From NCBI GenBank assembly GCA_965242895.1, contig OZ251507.1:2666001-2730000 (forward strand): a DNA stretch of 64,000 nt, in the 5' to 3' direction. Below are positions 16,968 to 25,276 of the stretch, one piece after another. Below the pieces are notes generated by a model, which was not told the DNA's origin, made no database searches, and saw nothing but the letters and a program-made list of their open reading frames with translations. Both the position numbers and the translations under genes were made by a program. The DNA is from CATQHL01 sp965242895. Lineage in GTDB: Bacteria > Actinomycetota > Acidimicrobiia > Acidimicrobiales > CATQHL01. Numbering within the stretch: the first letter of the stretch is position 1; each line of letters opens with the position of its first letter.

Positions 16968-17066
16968 CCCTCTCAAAAGGAGATGGCGCTGAATATCGCC
17001 TCCTCCATCGCATCTGAGTGGGAGCTGTACCTCTCGGCGCCCTCTCAAAAGGAGATAGCGCTGAAT
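16968..17066. repeat. 27-bp direct repeat, two copies, 72-bp offset
   Basis: CCCTCTCAAAAGGAGAT-R-GCGCTGAAT at 16968-16994 and 17040-17066, one mismatch. The second copy contains the stop codon and last codons of the FGGY kinase gene (minus strand); the first is a displaced copy of that gene end, 45 bases further downstream. Confidence 0.9.
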
Positions 17067-18697
17067 TCAGGGTGCCATTCCCTGCACCCCTCGAGGCGTC
17101 TGCTCCACAGAGTCCGGTCGAGTTCCCGCAGCGGGCGCACGACGCTGCGAGCATCCCGCAGGTCGGCGGTCTCCTCCACACTCGACCAGACGCCGACGCC
17201 GACTCCGGCCATGAAGGCCGCCCCCAGAGCGGTGCACTCCACTTCGGGCGCCGCTATCACCGTCCGCCCACTGCTGTCGGCCAATGCTTGAAGGAAGGTG
17301 GTGTTGGTGCTCATGCCCCCGTCCACCCTGACCTTCTGAATAGGCATTCCGCTGTCGGATTCCGCCGTCTCGATGAGGTCTACACCGCGCTGGGCTATGC
17401 CTTCCAGCAGGGCTCTGAGGAGGTGAGACGGCTGCGAGGCGGCGTCGATTCCGAAAATCGCCCCGCGCGCCCCGAAGTCCCAGCTCGGAGCGCCCAGACC
17501 GTCGAGGGCAGGCACGAACGTCACCCTGCCGCTGTTCTCGCAGGCGGACGCCAAGGCATGGCTTTCCTGAGGCGAGGAAAGCAGGCCGGACAGCCCGCAG
17601 AACCAGTCCACGCAACTCCCTGCGCTGAACATCATGGCCTCCAAGCCCCAGATGGTGCGTCCATGCCGTTTCCAAGCCGCAATCGGATAGGAGCCGCCAG
17701 GGCTAGTCCCCCCGATGGCTGCCGTCTCCGAATCGGGATACCAGTCTTCCCCCAGGTTCATGTTGAGCATCCCAGCAGTTCCAAAGGTGATCTTGACGTC
17801 GCCCGGGCGCACGCATCCAGAGCCGATCAGGGAGGCTTGCTGGTCGCCGATCAGGCCGCTGATCGGCGGGGAGCCCGGCAAGGCGCTGGCTCGTCCCAGG
17901 ATTCCGCTGCTGTCCACGATGCGGGGCAGGCTGAGCGGCGGTATGCCGAGTTCGGCGGCCAGGTCAAGATTCCAGACAGGAGAGCCGTCAGCCAGCCGGC
18001 AGAGACCGCCGATAGCGGCGTTGGATGCGTCGGTTACGTGTTCTGCGCCTTCGGTGAGATGCCAAGTCAGCCAAGAGTCCAGCGTGCCCACGCAAAGATC
18101 GGAGGGGGGCGCTGCGCCCGCTGCTGCGGCGGCCGCCGCGCCCGCTCCCGCTCCCGCTGCGCTCGCTCCCGCCGCTCCCGCTCCCGCTGCGCTCGCTCCC
18201 GCCGCTCCCGCTCCCGCTGCGCTCGCTCCCGCCGCTCCCGCTCCCGCTGCGCTCGCTGACGCCGCGGCCGCGCCCGCCGCGGCCGCCTCCGCTATCAGGT
18301 GAGCGGCCTTGGTGGCCGTCTGATTAGGGGCCAAGCGCAGGTTGCTGGCCTGCAGCTCCAGGCATTTCCCAGCAGTTCGGAGGTCGCCCCAACTCAGGCC
18401 GAGGCCTACCGGCTTCCCGCTGCTGCGACGCCAGAGAAGCGTCGAACATCGCTGGTTGGCGATTCCCACAGCAACCGGAGCCTCTTGCGCCTCCGAGAGC
18501 GTCCGACGCGTCACCTTCAAGGTCTCTTGCGCCAAGGCGACAGGGTCGAACTCGGAGAGACCCGGAGCCGGAGCGGTGGGCGGGCAGGGCGCCCGATGCA
18601 CGCAAGAAAGGCGCCCCCTCTCATCGACAAGAGCTGCCCTTACGCTCGTCGTCCCTGCGTCGATGACCAGGACGCTCCTGCGCGCTGCGGAAGGCAT
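17045..18697 (-). CDS. FGGY-family carbohydrate kinase, glycerol-kinase-like
   Basis: A 550-residue FGGY kinase. The N-terminal phosphate loop is LVIDAGTTSVRAALVDERG; the family LSWGDLRTA follows. The C-terminal half has LDGLGAPSWDFGARGAIFGI and VDGGMSTNTTFLQALAD, closest in character to glycerol kinases (ATP + glycerol to glycerol-3-phosphate), though another polyol is possible. About 50 extra residues of alternating Ala, Gly and Ser (about 138-195) interrupt the N-terminal domain. They are encoded by the 30-bp tandem repeat at 18147-18262. No glpF or glpD lies nearby. Confidence 0.85.
   Translation of the reverse strand: MPSAARRSVLVIDAGTTSVRAALVDERGRLSCVHRAPCPPTAPAPGLSEFDPVALAQETLKVTRRTLSEAQEAPVAVGIANQRCSTLLWRRSSGKPVGLGLSWGDLRTAGKCLELQASNLRLAPNQTATKAAHLIAEAAAAGAAAASASAAGAGAAGASAAGAGAAGASAAGAGAAGASAAGAGAGAAAAAAAGAAPPSDLCVGTLDSWLTWHLTEGAEHVTDASNAAIGGLCRLADGSPVWNLDLAAELGIPPLSLPRIVDSSGILGRASALPGSPPISGLIGDQQASLIGSGCVRPGDVKITFGTAGMLNMNLGEDWYPDSETAAIGGTSPGGSYPIAAWKRHGRTIWGLEAMMFSAGSCVDWFCGLSGLLSSPQESHALASACENSGRVTFVPALDGLGAPSWDFGARGAIFGIDAASQPSHLLRALLEGIAQRGVDLIETAESDSGMPIQKVRVDGGMSTNTTFLQALADSSGRTVIAAPEVECTALGAAFMAGVGVGVWSSVEETADLRDARSVVRPLRELDRTLWSRRLEGCREWHPEFSAISF
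18147..18262. repeat. 30-bp tandem repeat inside the FGGY kinase
   Basis: Nearly four head-to-tail copies of a 30-bp unit (GCTCCCGCTGCGCTCGCTCC, then CGCCGCTCCC). Because 30 is a multiple of three, each unit adds ten Ala/Gly/Ser residues and keeps the frame open. Confidence 0.9.
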
Positions 18698-18810
18698 GAG
18701 GGAATGCTAGGCAATAGCGTTCGGAGAGAACGGAGCGACGCCCTGCCAGTGCCCTCCGACGTTCATTGCAGGCAAGCATCGCCCGCAAGCAGCGCATCAG
18801 GAGTTTTAAG

Positions 18811-19935
18811 GTGACACAAATCAACGACGAGCACCAAAAAGGTTTTCCCAGCGAAGGGGACGAGCCTGCTGACCCTGAGGACGTTCTCGAGCGGATCGAG
18901 GACATCCCCAAGCTTCTCGCTGGCTTGCTGAGGGGCGAAAACCTCACCCGTTCCACGGCGAGGGCGCTGGCCGAGACGATGTTGACCGGCGAGGCGACAT
19001 CGGCGCAGATGGCAGGGCTGCTCGTCGCTCTCCGAGCGAAAGGGGAGACCGCCGTAGAACTGGCCGGATTACTAGAGGGTCTGCGGGAAGCTTGCGTGAA
19101 GGTGCCGGTCGACGCCGAAGCGATGGGTCTGGTAGACACGGCAGGTACGGGCGGCGACGGCAGCGGTTCGTTGAACATCTCCACCATGGCGGCGCTGGCG
19201 GCTGCCGGCGCCGGACTGAGAATATGCAAACACGGCAACCGCGCCGTTTCCTCCTCCTGCGGTTCAGCCGACCTGCTAGAGGCTCTAGGGGTGGCCGTGG
19301 AGTTAGACGCCGAGGGCGTAGCCGAGAGTCTGACGAAGGCCGGGCTGGGTTTCTGCCTAGCCCCCCTGTTTCACCCAGCCTTGCGGCACGCAGGCGCCGC
19401 TAGGCGGGAACTGGGCATCCCCACCGCCTTCAACTACCTAGGCCCCATGGCCAATCCTTCCGGACTGCAGCGGCAGGTCATAGGAGTCAACGATCCTCAC
19501 ATGGCCAAGCGAATGGCCGAGGTCATGTCGGTCACTGGCACCCAGCGCGCCATGGTGGTGCACGGCTATCCAGGTTTGGACGAACTTTCCACGGCAGGGC
19601 CAAGCGAAATAATGGAAGTGCGCGGTAAGAATGTCGTCCGCTATCGGATAACGCCGGAGCAGTTCGGACTGCGCAGGGTGCTGCTTGACGATCTAGCGGG
19701 CGGCGAGGTAAGGGTCTCAGCGGCGGCTACCCGCTCTTTGCTCGCCGGCGACGACGTTCCGTGGCGGGAAGTGGTGTGCCTGAATGCGGCGGCGGCTCTG
19801 ATGGTGGGGGATCTGGCCGAGGACTTTCCCAGCGGTCTAAACCTGGCCGCCCGTGCGCTGGACGGCGGAGCAGCGGCCGAGGCGCTGGAGCGCTGGGTGG
19901 CCGTGTCGCAGGAACTCAAGGCGGCGGATGGCTAA
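18811..19935 (+). CDS. trpD: anthranilate phosphoribosyltransferase
   Basis: Transfers phosphoribose from PRPP to anthranilate in tryptophan synthesis. 374 residues from GTG 18811, which has AGGAG at 18799-18803; a TTG at 18766 would add 15 residues. The PRPP site is GTGGDGSGSLNIST; KHGNRAVSSSCGSADLLE and NYLGPMANPSG are family signatures. It stands alone, without other trp genes, as in many actinobacteria. The N-terminal 30 residues before DIPKLLAGLL are acidic and unconserved. Confidence 0.92.
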   Translation: MTQINDEHQKGFPSEGDEPADPEDVLERIEDIPKLLAGLLRGENLTRSTARALAETMLTGEATSAQMAGLLVALRAKGETAVELAGLLEGLREACVKVPVDAEAMGLVDTAGTGGDGSGSLNISTMAALAAAGAGLRICKHGNRAVSSSCGSADLLEALGVAVELDAEGVAESLTKAGLGFCLAPLFHPALRHAGAARRELGIPTAFNYLGPMANPSGLQRQVIGVNDPHMAKRMAEVMSVTGTQRAMVVHGYPGLDELSTAGPSEIMEVRGKNVVRYRITPEQFGLRRVLLDDLAGGEVRVSAAATRSLLAGDDVPWREVVCLNAAAALMVGDLAEDFPSGLNLAARALDGGAAAEALERWVAVSQELKAADG

Positions 19936-19958
19936 GGGCGGCGGACGATACGAGAACG

Positions 19959-20006
19959 ATTCCCTTGTATGTCTCACTATCTATTCCCTTGTATGTCTCA
20001 CTACCT
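19959..20006. repeat. 24-bp tandem repeat downstream of trpD
   Basis: Two adjacent copies of ATTCCCTTGTATGTCTCACT followed by A(T/C)CT (19959-19982, 19983-20006). They sit in the 213-bp spacer between trpD and the NYN gene, just before TATGTAAAG, which could be a -10 region. Confidence 0.85.
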
Positions 20007-20069
20007 ATGTAAAGTCGGGGCAGGTTTAGGCTTTTCTCCGTTCCGAATAGACGCCAAGGAGCGCTGAAG

Positions 20070-20156
20070 ATGGTAAAAAACAAGACGGCAGAGGCGAGCG
20101 ATGAGCCAAGCGATGAGGATTCGCCGGAAAGCCGGAAAGGGGTAGGAGTTGAGTAA
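20070..20156 (+). CDS. possible 28-residue leader ORF before the NYN gene
   Basis: ATG 20070, preceded by AAGGAG (20056-20061), opens a 28-codon frame (MVKNKTAEASDEPSDED, then SPESRKGVGVE) that ends at TAA 20156, overlapping the TTG start of the next gene by 8 bases. The next gene has no spaced ribosome site of its own, so translation may depend on this ORF by coupling. Acidic, Ser-rich, no known family. It could equally be the spacer's own noise. Confidence 0.35.
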   Translation: MVKNKTAEASDEPSDEDSPESRKGVGVE

Positions 20157-21780
20157 CCGCAACCGAAGATCGTCTTCTATAAATTACACAGGCGAAAAGC
20201 GGCCGACCCAAGTCGATAAAGAGCAAGACACGCAAATCGATAGTGCAGAGCGGGAGTGTTTGGGCGCTGCGCTGCGGTTCGCATTCTTTGTCGGAAAGCT
20301 AAGACGAGAGGCAGGCAAACCGGTGCCCCCCTCTCTCTTGAAACTAATTCACAGGATCGAGAGACCCGTCTCTAGGAAGAGGACGAAGGTCTCCTCAGGA
20401 GAGTTCACGACGATGAAAGCGGCCTTCGACAACGAGGAGTTTCGAGTCGAAGTGGCGGCGCTCTATAGGTTTGCACTCGCTAAAGACGTCAAACCCGACG
20501 ACTGGCCGGCCATGTGCGGATTCGCGCGTGCTGCATTCAACTCGAAGTATCCCGCCCCCAACTCCACCAAGGATCCGCTGGAGCAAGCGTCGGAAAGTCT
20601 TCTCCATAAGCTGTCGCCCGAGGGTCCGGAGCCGAATCTTGCGGATTTGGCGGCTCATCCCGAAGCGCTCTTTATCGCTCGCCCAGAGGGCTGGGAAGAG
20701 GTCTACAAATTCCATATTCAGCTGGAAGAGGGCAAGCAAGCCCAAAAAGAACTGAAAGAGGAAATCGCGAAGCAGCAGAGAGAGATCGGCAGGGCAAGAA
20801 AACAGAAAACCAAGCTAGAAAGCGAGAAGGCGAGGCTCTCGAGCGAACTCAAAGACCTCAAGCAGCAACCCAAACTGGAAGCCAAGAAGAACCGAGAACT
20901 CGAGGAGAAACTCAGAGTCTCGGAACGTAAATACGCCGAGGCGTCCGAGGTCTCAGCAGAACGGCAGACCGAACTCGAGGAAGAACGCAAGAGAACGGCA
21001 GCAGCCCAACAACGAGTCCACGACGAGCGCGTCAAGTGGCATGAAGAGCGCTCCAGAAAAGACGCACTCATCAGGGATTTGGAAGTCCGTCTGCAGGAGC
21101 AGATCTCGGAGCGTCGAGCAAGCGCTACAGAGGCGCTCACCTTGATCAGCGAAAGCCTGCAGTCCGCCCCGACCAATAAGAGCCTGCGGGAGGCGGTAGG
21201 CGAGACCCTCGAAGAGGCGGCCAGATTGTTCGAAGTGTTCCTGTTTCCTTCAGACGCCCACGCCCACAGCAGCGACTTGCTCGAACCGGAGACTAGGTTC
21301 GCAGCGGAACTGCCCCCCGGAGTGCTCATGAATTCTCTCACGGCAGCCGAGTTCCTGTGCCTAGAGAAGAAATCCTTCCTGATCGTCGACGGTTACAACT
21401 TCATCTTCCAGCGCCCCGGCATCGACCCCAAGAATCTTCCCGAGGAGAGAAGGCGGCTGCGGAAGGAACTTGAGGAGCTTTACAACAGAACGGGTAACTC
21501 CTCGCTAGTGATCTACGACGGAAAGATGAGTGAGTTCATGATCACTAAAGGTCGCGGCGGGGGAGTAAAGGAGATCTTTACCGTCGACGGAGTGAAGGCC
21601 GATCCTCTCATTATCAGAGAGTGCGGGAAAGCCCCCCGTGATCGAGCGCTGGTGGTGGTGTCGGCCGATCGAGGGGAAACGGCCGACGACCTAGGAGTAC
21701 GCGGCCCGGCTGAAGACCTCGGAGCCAACCTGCTCTACCCGCACCAACTCTTGCACGTGATCGAGCACTTGAGGAAATAG
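20149..21780 (+). CDS. coiled-coil protein with C-terminal NYN (YacP-like) nuclease domain
   Basis: A 543-residue protein in three parts: an N-terminal helical region (about 35-185), a long charged coiled coil (about 190-335), and a C-terminal NYN/PIN-like domain (about 395-543) beginning SFLIVDGYNFIFQRPG, with SSLVIYDGK and ALVVVSADRGE as metal-site strands (Asp residues at each). YacP-type NYN domains are predicted RNases. Actinobacteria encode a similar coiled-coil NYN protein of unknown role. The TTG 20149 start is uncertain: AGGAG directly abuts it. TTG 20263 is an alternative. Confidence 0.8.
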   Translation: MSNRNRRSSSINYTGEKRPTQVDKEQDTQIDSAERECLGAALRFAFFVGKLRREAGKPVPPSLLKLIHRIERPVSRKRTKVSSGEFTTMKAAFDNEEFRVEVAALYRFALAKDVKPDDWPAMCGFARAAFNSKYPAPNSTKDPLEQASESLLHKLSPEGPEPNLADLAAHPEALFIARPEGWEEVYKFHIQLEEGKQAQKELKEEIAKQQREIGRARKQKTKLESEKARLSSELKDLKQQPKLEAKKNRELEEKLRVSERKYAEASEVSAERQTELEEERKRTAAAQQRVHDERVKWHEERSRKDALIRDLEVRLQEQISERRASATEALTLISESLQSAPTNKSLREAVGETLEEAARLFEVFLFPSDAHAHSSDLLEPETRFAAELPPGVLMNSLTAAEFLCLEKKSFLIVDGYNFIFQRPGIDPKNLPEERRRLRKELEELYNRTGNSSLVIYDGKMSEFMITKGRGGGVKEIFTVDGVKADPLIIRECGKAPRDRALVVVSADRGETADDLGVRGPAEDLGANLLYPHQLLHVIEHLRK

Positions 21781-21785
21781 CTCAG

Positions 21786-22967
21786 TTGCTGAAAGCGAGG
21801 ACCTCCAGGCAAGCGGGCCGGAGGGCGCCCAGACATGTCCTAGTCACGAACGATTTCCCGCCCAAGGTGGGAGGCATTCAGAACTACCTCTGGGAGCTAT
21901 GGAGGCGCCTTCCCCCCGAGAGTTTCTCGGTGCTGACCCATTTTCACCGTGAGGCAAGCGACTTCGATCGTTCTCAGCGTTTCCGAATCGTGCGCAGTTC
22001 TTCGCACGTACTCCTGCCTACGCCAAGGCTGCGCTCGGAGGTGCTTCGTGAGGCACGAGAGACCGGAGCAGAACTGCTTCTGTTCGACCCCGCCTGGTTG
22101 ACCGGCTCGCTGGGGCCTTCCCTGGGTTTTCCGTACGGAGTAGTGGTGCACGGCAGCGAAACCACGTCTTTCCTCCGAGTGCCATGGGTGCGGAGACGCT
22201 TGAACATGGTTCTCGCCCGTGCCGATGTGGTCATCTCCGCCAGCAACTGGGCGACCGAAACTATTAAAAGGCGCTGTCCTGCGGCTTCGGATTTCGTCTA
22301 CATACCTCCAGGAGTGGATACTGAGCGCTTCCGACCCCTTTCGGAGCGAAGACGCGCAGCCGTCCGCCGCTCTCTGGGACTCTCCCCCGAACACGTCCTA
22401 CTGCTTTCCGTGAGCCGTCTCGTGCCCCGCAAGGGAATGGACGTGTTCATCGAGGCTGTCGCCAGGCTGGCTCCCGGGCGCCCAACCTTACGAGCGGCGA
22501 TTGTCGGCGCCGGGCGAGACAAGAAACGCCTCAGAGCGCTGATCAAGAGACGTTCTGCCCCAGTGCGGCTGCTGGGCGCCGTCGGTGAGAAGTACCTCCC
22601 AGATCTCTACGGCGCCGCCGACGTCTTCGCCATGCTCTGCCGAGACCGCTGGAAGGGTGTAGAGAAGGAAGGGTTCGGCATCGTGTTTCTCGAGGCTGCT
22701 GCGGCGGGGGTGCCTCAGGTGGCCGGCGCCAGCGGAGGGTCGCCAGAAGCGGTCGCTCACGGAAAAACCGGCCTGGTGGTGGACGACCCATCCGACCCGG
22801 AAGAGGCCGTCGCGGCCATCGCCGCCCTAGTGGACGACTCCGATCTGCGGCACCGCATGGGGAAGGCGGCTAGGGCGAGGGCGGTCGAAGAGTTCTCCTG
22901 CGACCACCTGGCGCGTCGCCTGTCCAGGGCATTGAGCGACCTCTCCAGAAAACGCAGCGCTTCATGA
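21786..22967 (+). CDS. GT4 glycosyltransferase, PimB'-like mannosyltransferase
   Basis: A 393-residue GT-B enzyme. N-terminal VTNDFPPKVGGIQNYLWEL is typical of the phosphatidyl-myo-inositol mannosyltransferase PimB' branch; the GT1 domain has SVSRLVPRKGMDVFIEA and the donor-binding EGFGIVFLEAAAAGVPQ with the E-x7-E pair. Likely transfers mannose from GDP-mannose to an inositol lipid at the membrane, though other acceptors cannot be excluded. It starts 5 bases after the NYN gene and overlaps the next gene by ATGA. Confidence 0.82.
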   Translation: MLKARTSRQAGRRAPRHVLVTNDFPPKVGGIQNYLWELWRRLPPESFSVLTHFHREASDFDRSQRFRIVRSSSHVLLPTPRLRSEVLREARETGAELLLFDPAWLTGSLGPSLGFPYGVVVHGSETTSFLRVPWVRRRLNMVLARADVVISASNWATETIKRRCPAASDFVYIPPGVDTERFRPLSERRRAAVRRSLGLSPEHVLLLSVSRLVPRKGMDVFIEAVARLAPGRPTLRAAIVGAGRDKKRLRALIKRRSAPVRLLGAVGEKYLPDLYGAADVFAMLCRDRWKGVEKEGFGIVFLEAAAAGVPQVAGASGGSPEAVAHGKTGLVVDDPSDPEEAVAAIAALVDDSDLRHRMGKAARARAVEEFSCDHLARRLSRALSDLSRKRSAS

Positions 22968-23512
22968 ACCAGGAAGGAACGGACGCTCCGTCCGCCGCCC
23001 AGTCCGCCTCCGCCGCCCAGTCCGCCTCCGCCGTGTCCGCCGCCCCGTCCGCCCCATCAGGAAACGGAAGCCGGAAAGGCGCCTGGATCTGGGTCTGGAA
23101 CGGGGTCGGAACCCTAATCTTCAGCGCCGTCATACTCTCTGCCGCCGCAGCGGGAGGGAGACTGGATTTTCTGGCCATGGTCGTCTCCCTAGTCTTCTTC
23201 GCCCTGGGCTGCGCCGTGTTCTTATGGGCTTTCGTGGTCGTGGTCGAGCGCAGCCGCACGAAGGAACTCTCAGTGGCCGGCGCATTCATGCTGGCCGAAG
23301 GAGTCGACAGGCGGCACAGGTTCATCTTCTGGTTGCAGCTAGGCGTTCAGACCGCTTCCGCTATCGTCGCAGCCAGCATCCGTCTTTATACGCCCGCTGC
23401 TTTCGGTATTCTTGTTCCTGTGTTCGGACTTGGAATGATGTCGCTATGGGGAGCCAAGCACGCCCAATTTCCGGCCAAGTCGATCTACGCCGGCGCCCAC
23501 CGCAACGGCTGA
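22964..23512 (+). CDS. small integral membrane protein of unknown function
   Basis: 182 residues. The first 35 are Ala/Ser/Pro-rich with a repeated AAQSAS, then four hydrophobic segments (about 43-63, 69-95, 123-143 and 148-165). The loop VVERSRTKELSVAGAFMLAEG lies between the second and third. No known family recognised. It is translationally coupled to the glycosyltransferase (ATGA overlap) and followed by an SRPBCC gene 5 bases later, so a role in the same lipid or envelope process is a guess. Confidence 0.75.
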   Translation: MNQEGTDAPSAAQSASAAQSASAVSAAPSAPSGNGSRKGAWIWVWNGVGTLIFSAVILSAAAAGGRLDFLAMVVSLVFFALGCAVFLWAFVVVVERSRTKELSVAGAFMLAEGVDRRHRFIFWLQLGVQTASAIVAASIRLYTPAAFGILVPVFGLGMMSLWGAKHAQFPAKSIYAGAHRNG

Positions 23513-23517
23513 CCGCA

Positions 23518-24012
23518 ATGGTTGACCATTCGAGCAGACAGATACTGGCGGACGCACCGCCCAATATCTGTTTCGACGTCGTCTCCGACTTCGAGAGCTA
23601 CCCAGACTGGATACCCGACGTGAAGCAAGTGCAGGTGCGCGAACGCAACGAGCAAGGTCTCGGGCGGCTCATAGCGTTCCAAGTGGCCGCAATGGGGCGC
23701 AGCACCACCTACGTGCTGGAATACCGCTATGAAACCGACCCCATCAAGGTGACCTGGAGGCTGCTGGAGGGTGACTTGCTCAACCGCCTAGACGGGGAAT
23801 ACAAATTCGTCCCCGCCCCAGGCGCGGAAGGCAAGACCCTGCTTACCTACACGCTCACGGTCGACCTGGCCGTGCCAGTGCCCGGGTTCGTAAAACGACG
23901 CGCCGAAGCCCGGATACTCCACTCGGCGCTCGAGAGATTCCGCCGACGCGTCGAAATCCGCCAACGGGAGATCGAAGAGGTCAAAAACTCAAATCTGCGG
24001 CAAGCCGACTAA
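23518..24012 (+). CDS. SRPBCC (START-like/polyketide cyclase) lipid- or ligand-binding protein
   Basis: 164 residues from ATG 23518. The fold signature is IFDVVSDFESYPDWIPDV-like (here CFDVVSDFESYPDWIPDVK), then WRLLEGDLLNRLDGEYKF and LLTYTLTVDLAVPVPGFVKR. Such proteins bind hydrophobic ligands. Mycobacterial and other actinobacterial homologues lie beside mannosyltransferase and glucokinase genes, as here. The frame is open far upstream (to 23224) but that part only shadows the membrane-protein gene. Confidence 0.85.
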   Translation: MVDHSSRQILADAPPNICFDVVSDFESYPDWIPDVKQVQVRERNEQGLGRLIAFQVAAMGRSTTYVLEYRYETDPIKVTWRLLEGDLLNRLDGEYKFVPAPGAEGKTLLTYTLTVDLAVPVPGFVKRRAEARILHSALERFRRRVEIRQREIEEVKNSNLRQAD

Positions 24013-24014
24013 AA

Positions 24015-25271
24015 GTGGCGGCTCCTGCCTCGACGCCGCGCCAAGGATCGGCCAGCTCAGACACAAAAGCGGGCGGACTGTCTGACGCACACCCGCTCCG
24101 CTTTCTCGGTTTCGACGTCGGCGGAACGAACATCCGAGCCGAAGTGCTCGACGGCAGCGGTCGTTCGCTTTCACCCAGCGGCGAACTCAGCGGCACACTT
24201 CGCACCCGCACCCCTGCGAGCGCCGTCCGCCTCCTAGACATCGTTGCGGAGGTCACGGCAGCGGTCGAGGATTCCCTGGATTGCCTCATCCAAGGCGTAG
24301 GCGTGGGTTGCGCCGGTCTCATAGATCAGAGCGGCGCCGTGTTGACCTCCCCCAACATCGCCTGCTTGGACGGCTTCCCGCTCGCAGCAGCGCTGTCAGA
24401 GAAACTCCGCCGGCCCGTGATCGTCGACAACGACGCCGCAACCGCAGCCGTTGCGGAAATGCAGGAAGGATGCCTGCAGGGAGTCGGCGAAGGGGTGTAC
24501 GTAACGGTCGGTACAGGGATAGGCGCCGCCCTGATTTCAGGCGGGCAGATCCGAAAAGGGGCGCACAACCTAGCGGGCGAGGTCGGGCACACGACGCTCC
24601 TAGCGAGCGAAACCCCCGCAGCAGACGGGCTGCCGTGCCCATGCGGCGGGAGAGGATGCTGGGAGGGCTTAGCCTCAGGCTCCGCCCTAGGACGGATGGC
24701 GCGCCTGCGCGCCGAAACCCAAGGAGCAGCCTTCCTGCCTGGAGCAGGCGTCCCCCCTAAGGAAATCGAAGGCAGCCTAGTGACAGAGTTGGCAGCCTCT
24801 GGCGATGCTTCGGCTAAAGAACTCTTGAAGGAGTTCCTCTCTCTCCTAGCGGTCGGAATCAACAACCTCGCCGTAGTGCTAGACCCCCAGGTGGTGGGGC
24901 TGGGCGGCGGTCTCCTCGCCGATCCGCTCTCGGGTGACTTGGTGCTGTCCATGCTGCGGAACGCTCTGGCAGAGCAGTCCAGTTACCCCAGCAAGCGTCC
25001 TCCGGTCGAGTTGCGGCGGGCTGTCCTAGGCGACAGGGCGGGAGCCATCGGCGCCGCACTCCTAGCGGCCAGACTCCCTGCATCCCCTGAACCGAGCGAA
25101 CAAAGCCCGCGCCCCGAACCCGCTGCTGCTTCGAACCGCCCCCGAGACGGATACTCGTCTCCCTCGAGCGAGCCAACTCCGCCTCCCGAACCCGCTGAGA
25201 CCTCCGATCCTTCCCCGCCCCCGTTCCCCGCCCCCGTTCCTCATTCGAGGAAAACCTCAGGAGTAGCCTGA
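24015..25271 (+). CDS. ROK-family glucokinase
   Basis: A 418-residue sugar kinase. ATP phosphate loop FDVGGTNIRAEVLDGSG (about 37-53); sugar-site GEVGHTTL; zinc motif CPCGGRGCWEGLASG. Probably makes glucose-6-phosphate in the cytosol. It is extended at both ends: about 30 Ser/Ala-rich residues before the phosphate loop and about 60 Pro/Ser/Glu-rich residues after the fold, encoded by C-rich repetitive DNA. The start GTG 24015 lies 2 bases after the SRPBCC stop. Confidence 0.87.
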   Translation: MAAPASTPRQGSASSDTKAGGLSDAHPLRFLGFDVGGTNIRAEVLDGSGRSLSPSGELSGTLRTRTPASAVRLLDIVAEVTAAVEDSLDCLIQGVGVGCAGLIDQSGAVLTSPNIACLDGFPLAAALSEKLRRPVIVDNDAATAAVAEMQEGCLQGVGEGVYVTVGTGIGAALISGGQIRKGAHNLAGEVGHTTLLASETPAADGLPCPCGGRGCWEGLASGSALGRMARLRAETQGAAFLPGAGVPPKEIEGSLVTELAASGDASAKELLKEFLSLLAVGINNLAVVLDPQVVGLGGGLLADPLSGDLVLSMLRNALAEQSSYPSKRPPVELRRAVLGDRAGAIGAALLAARLPASPEPSEQSPRPEPAAASNRPRDGYSSPSSEPTPPPEPAETSDPSPPPFPAPVPHSRKTSGVA

Positions 25272-25276
25272 ACGCA

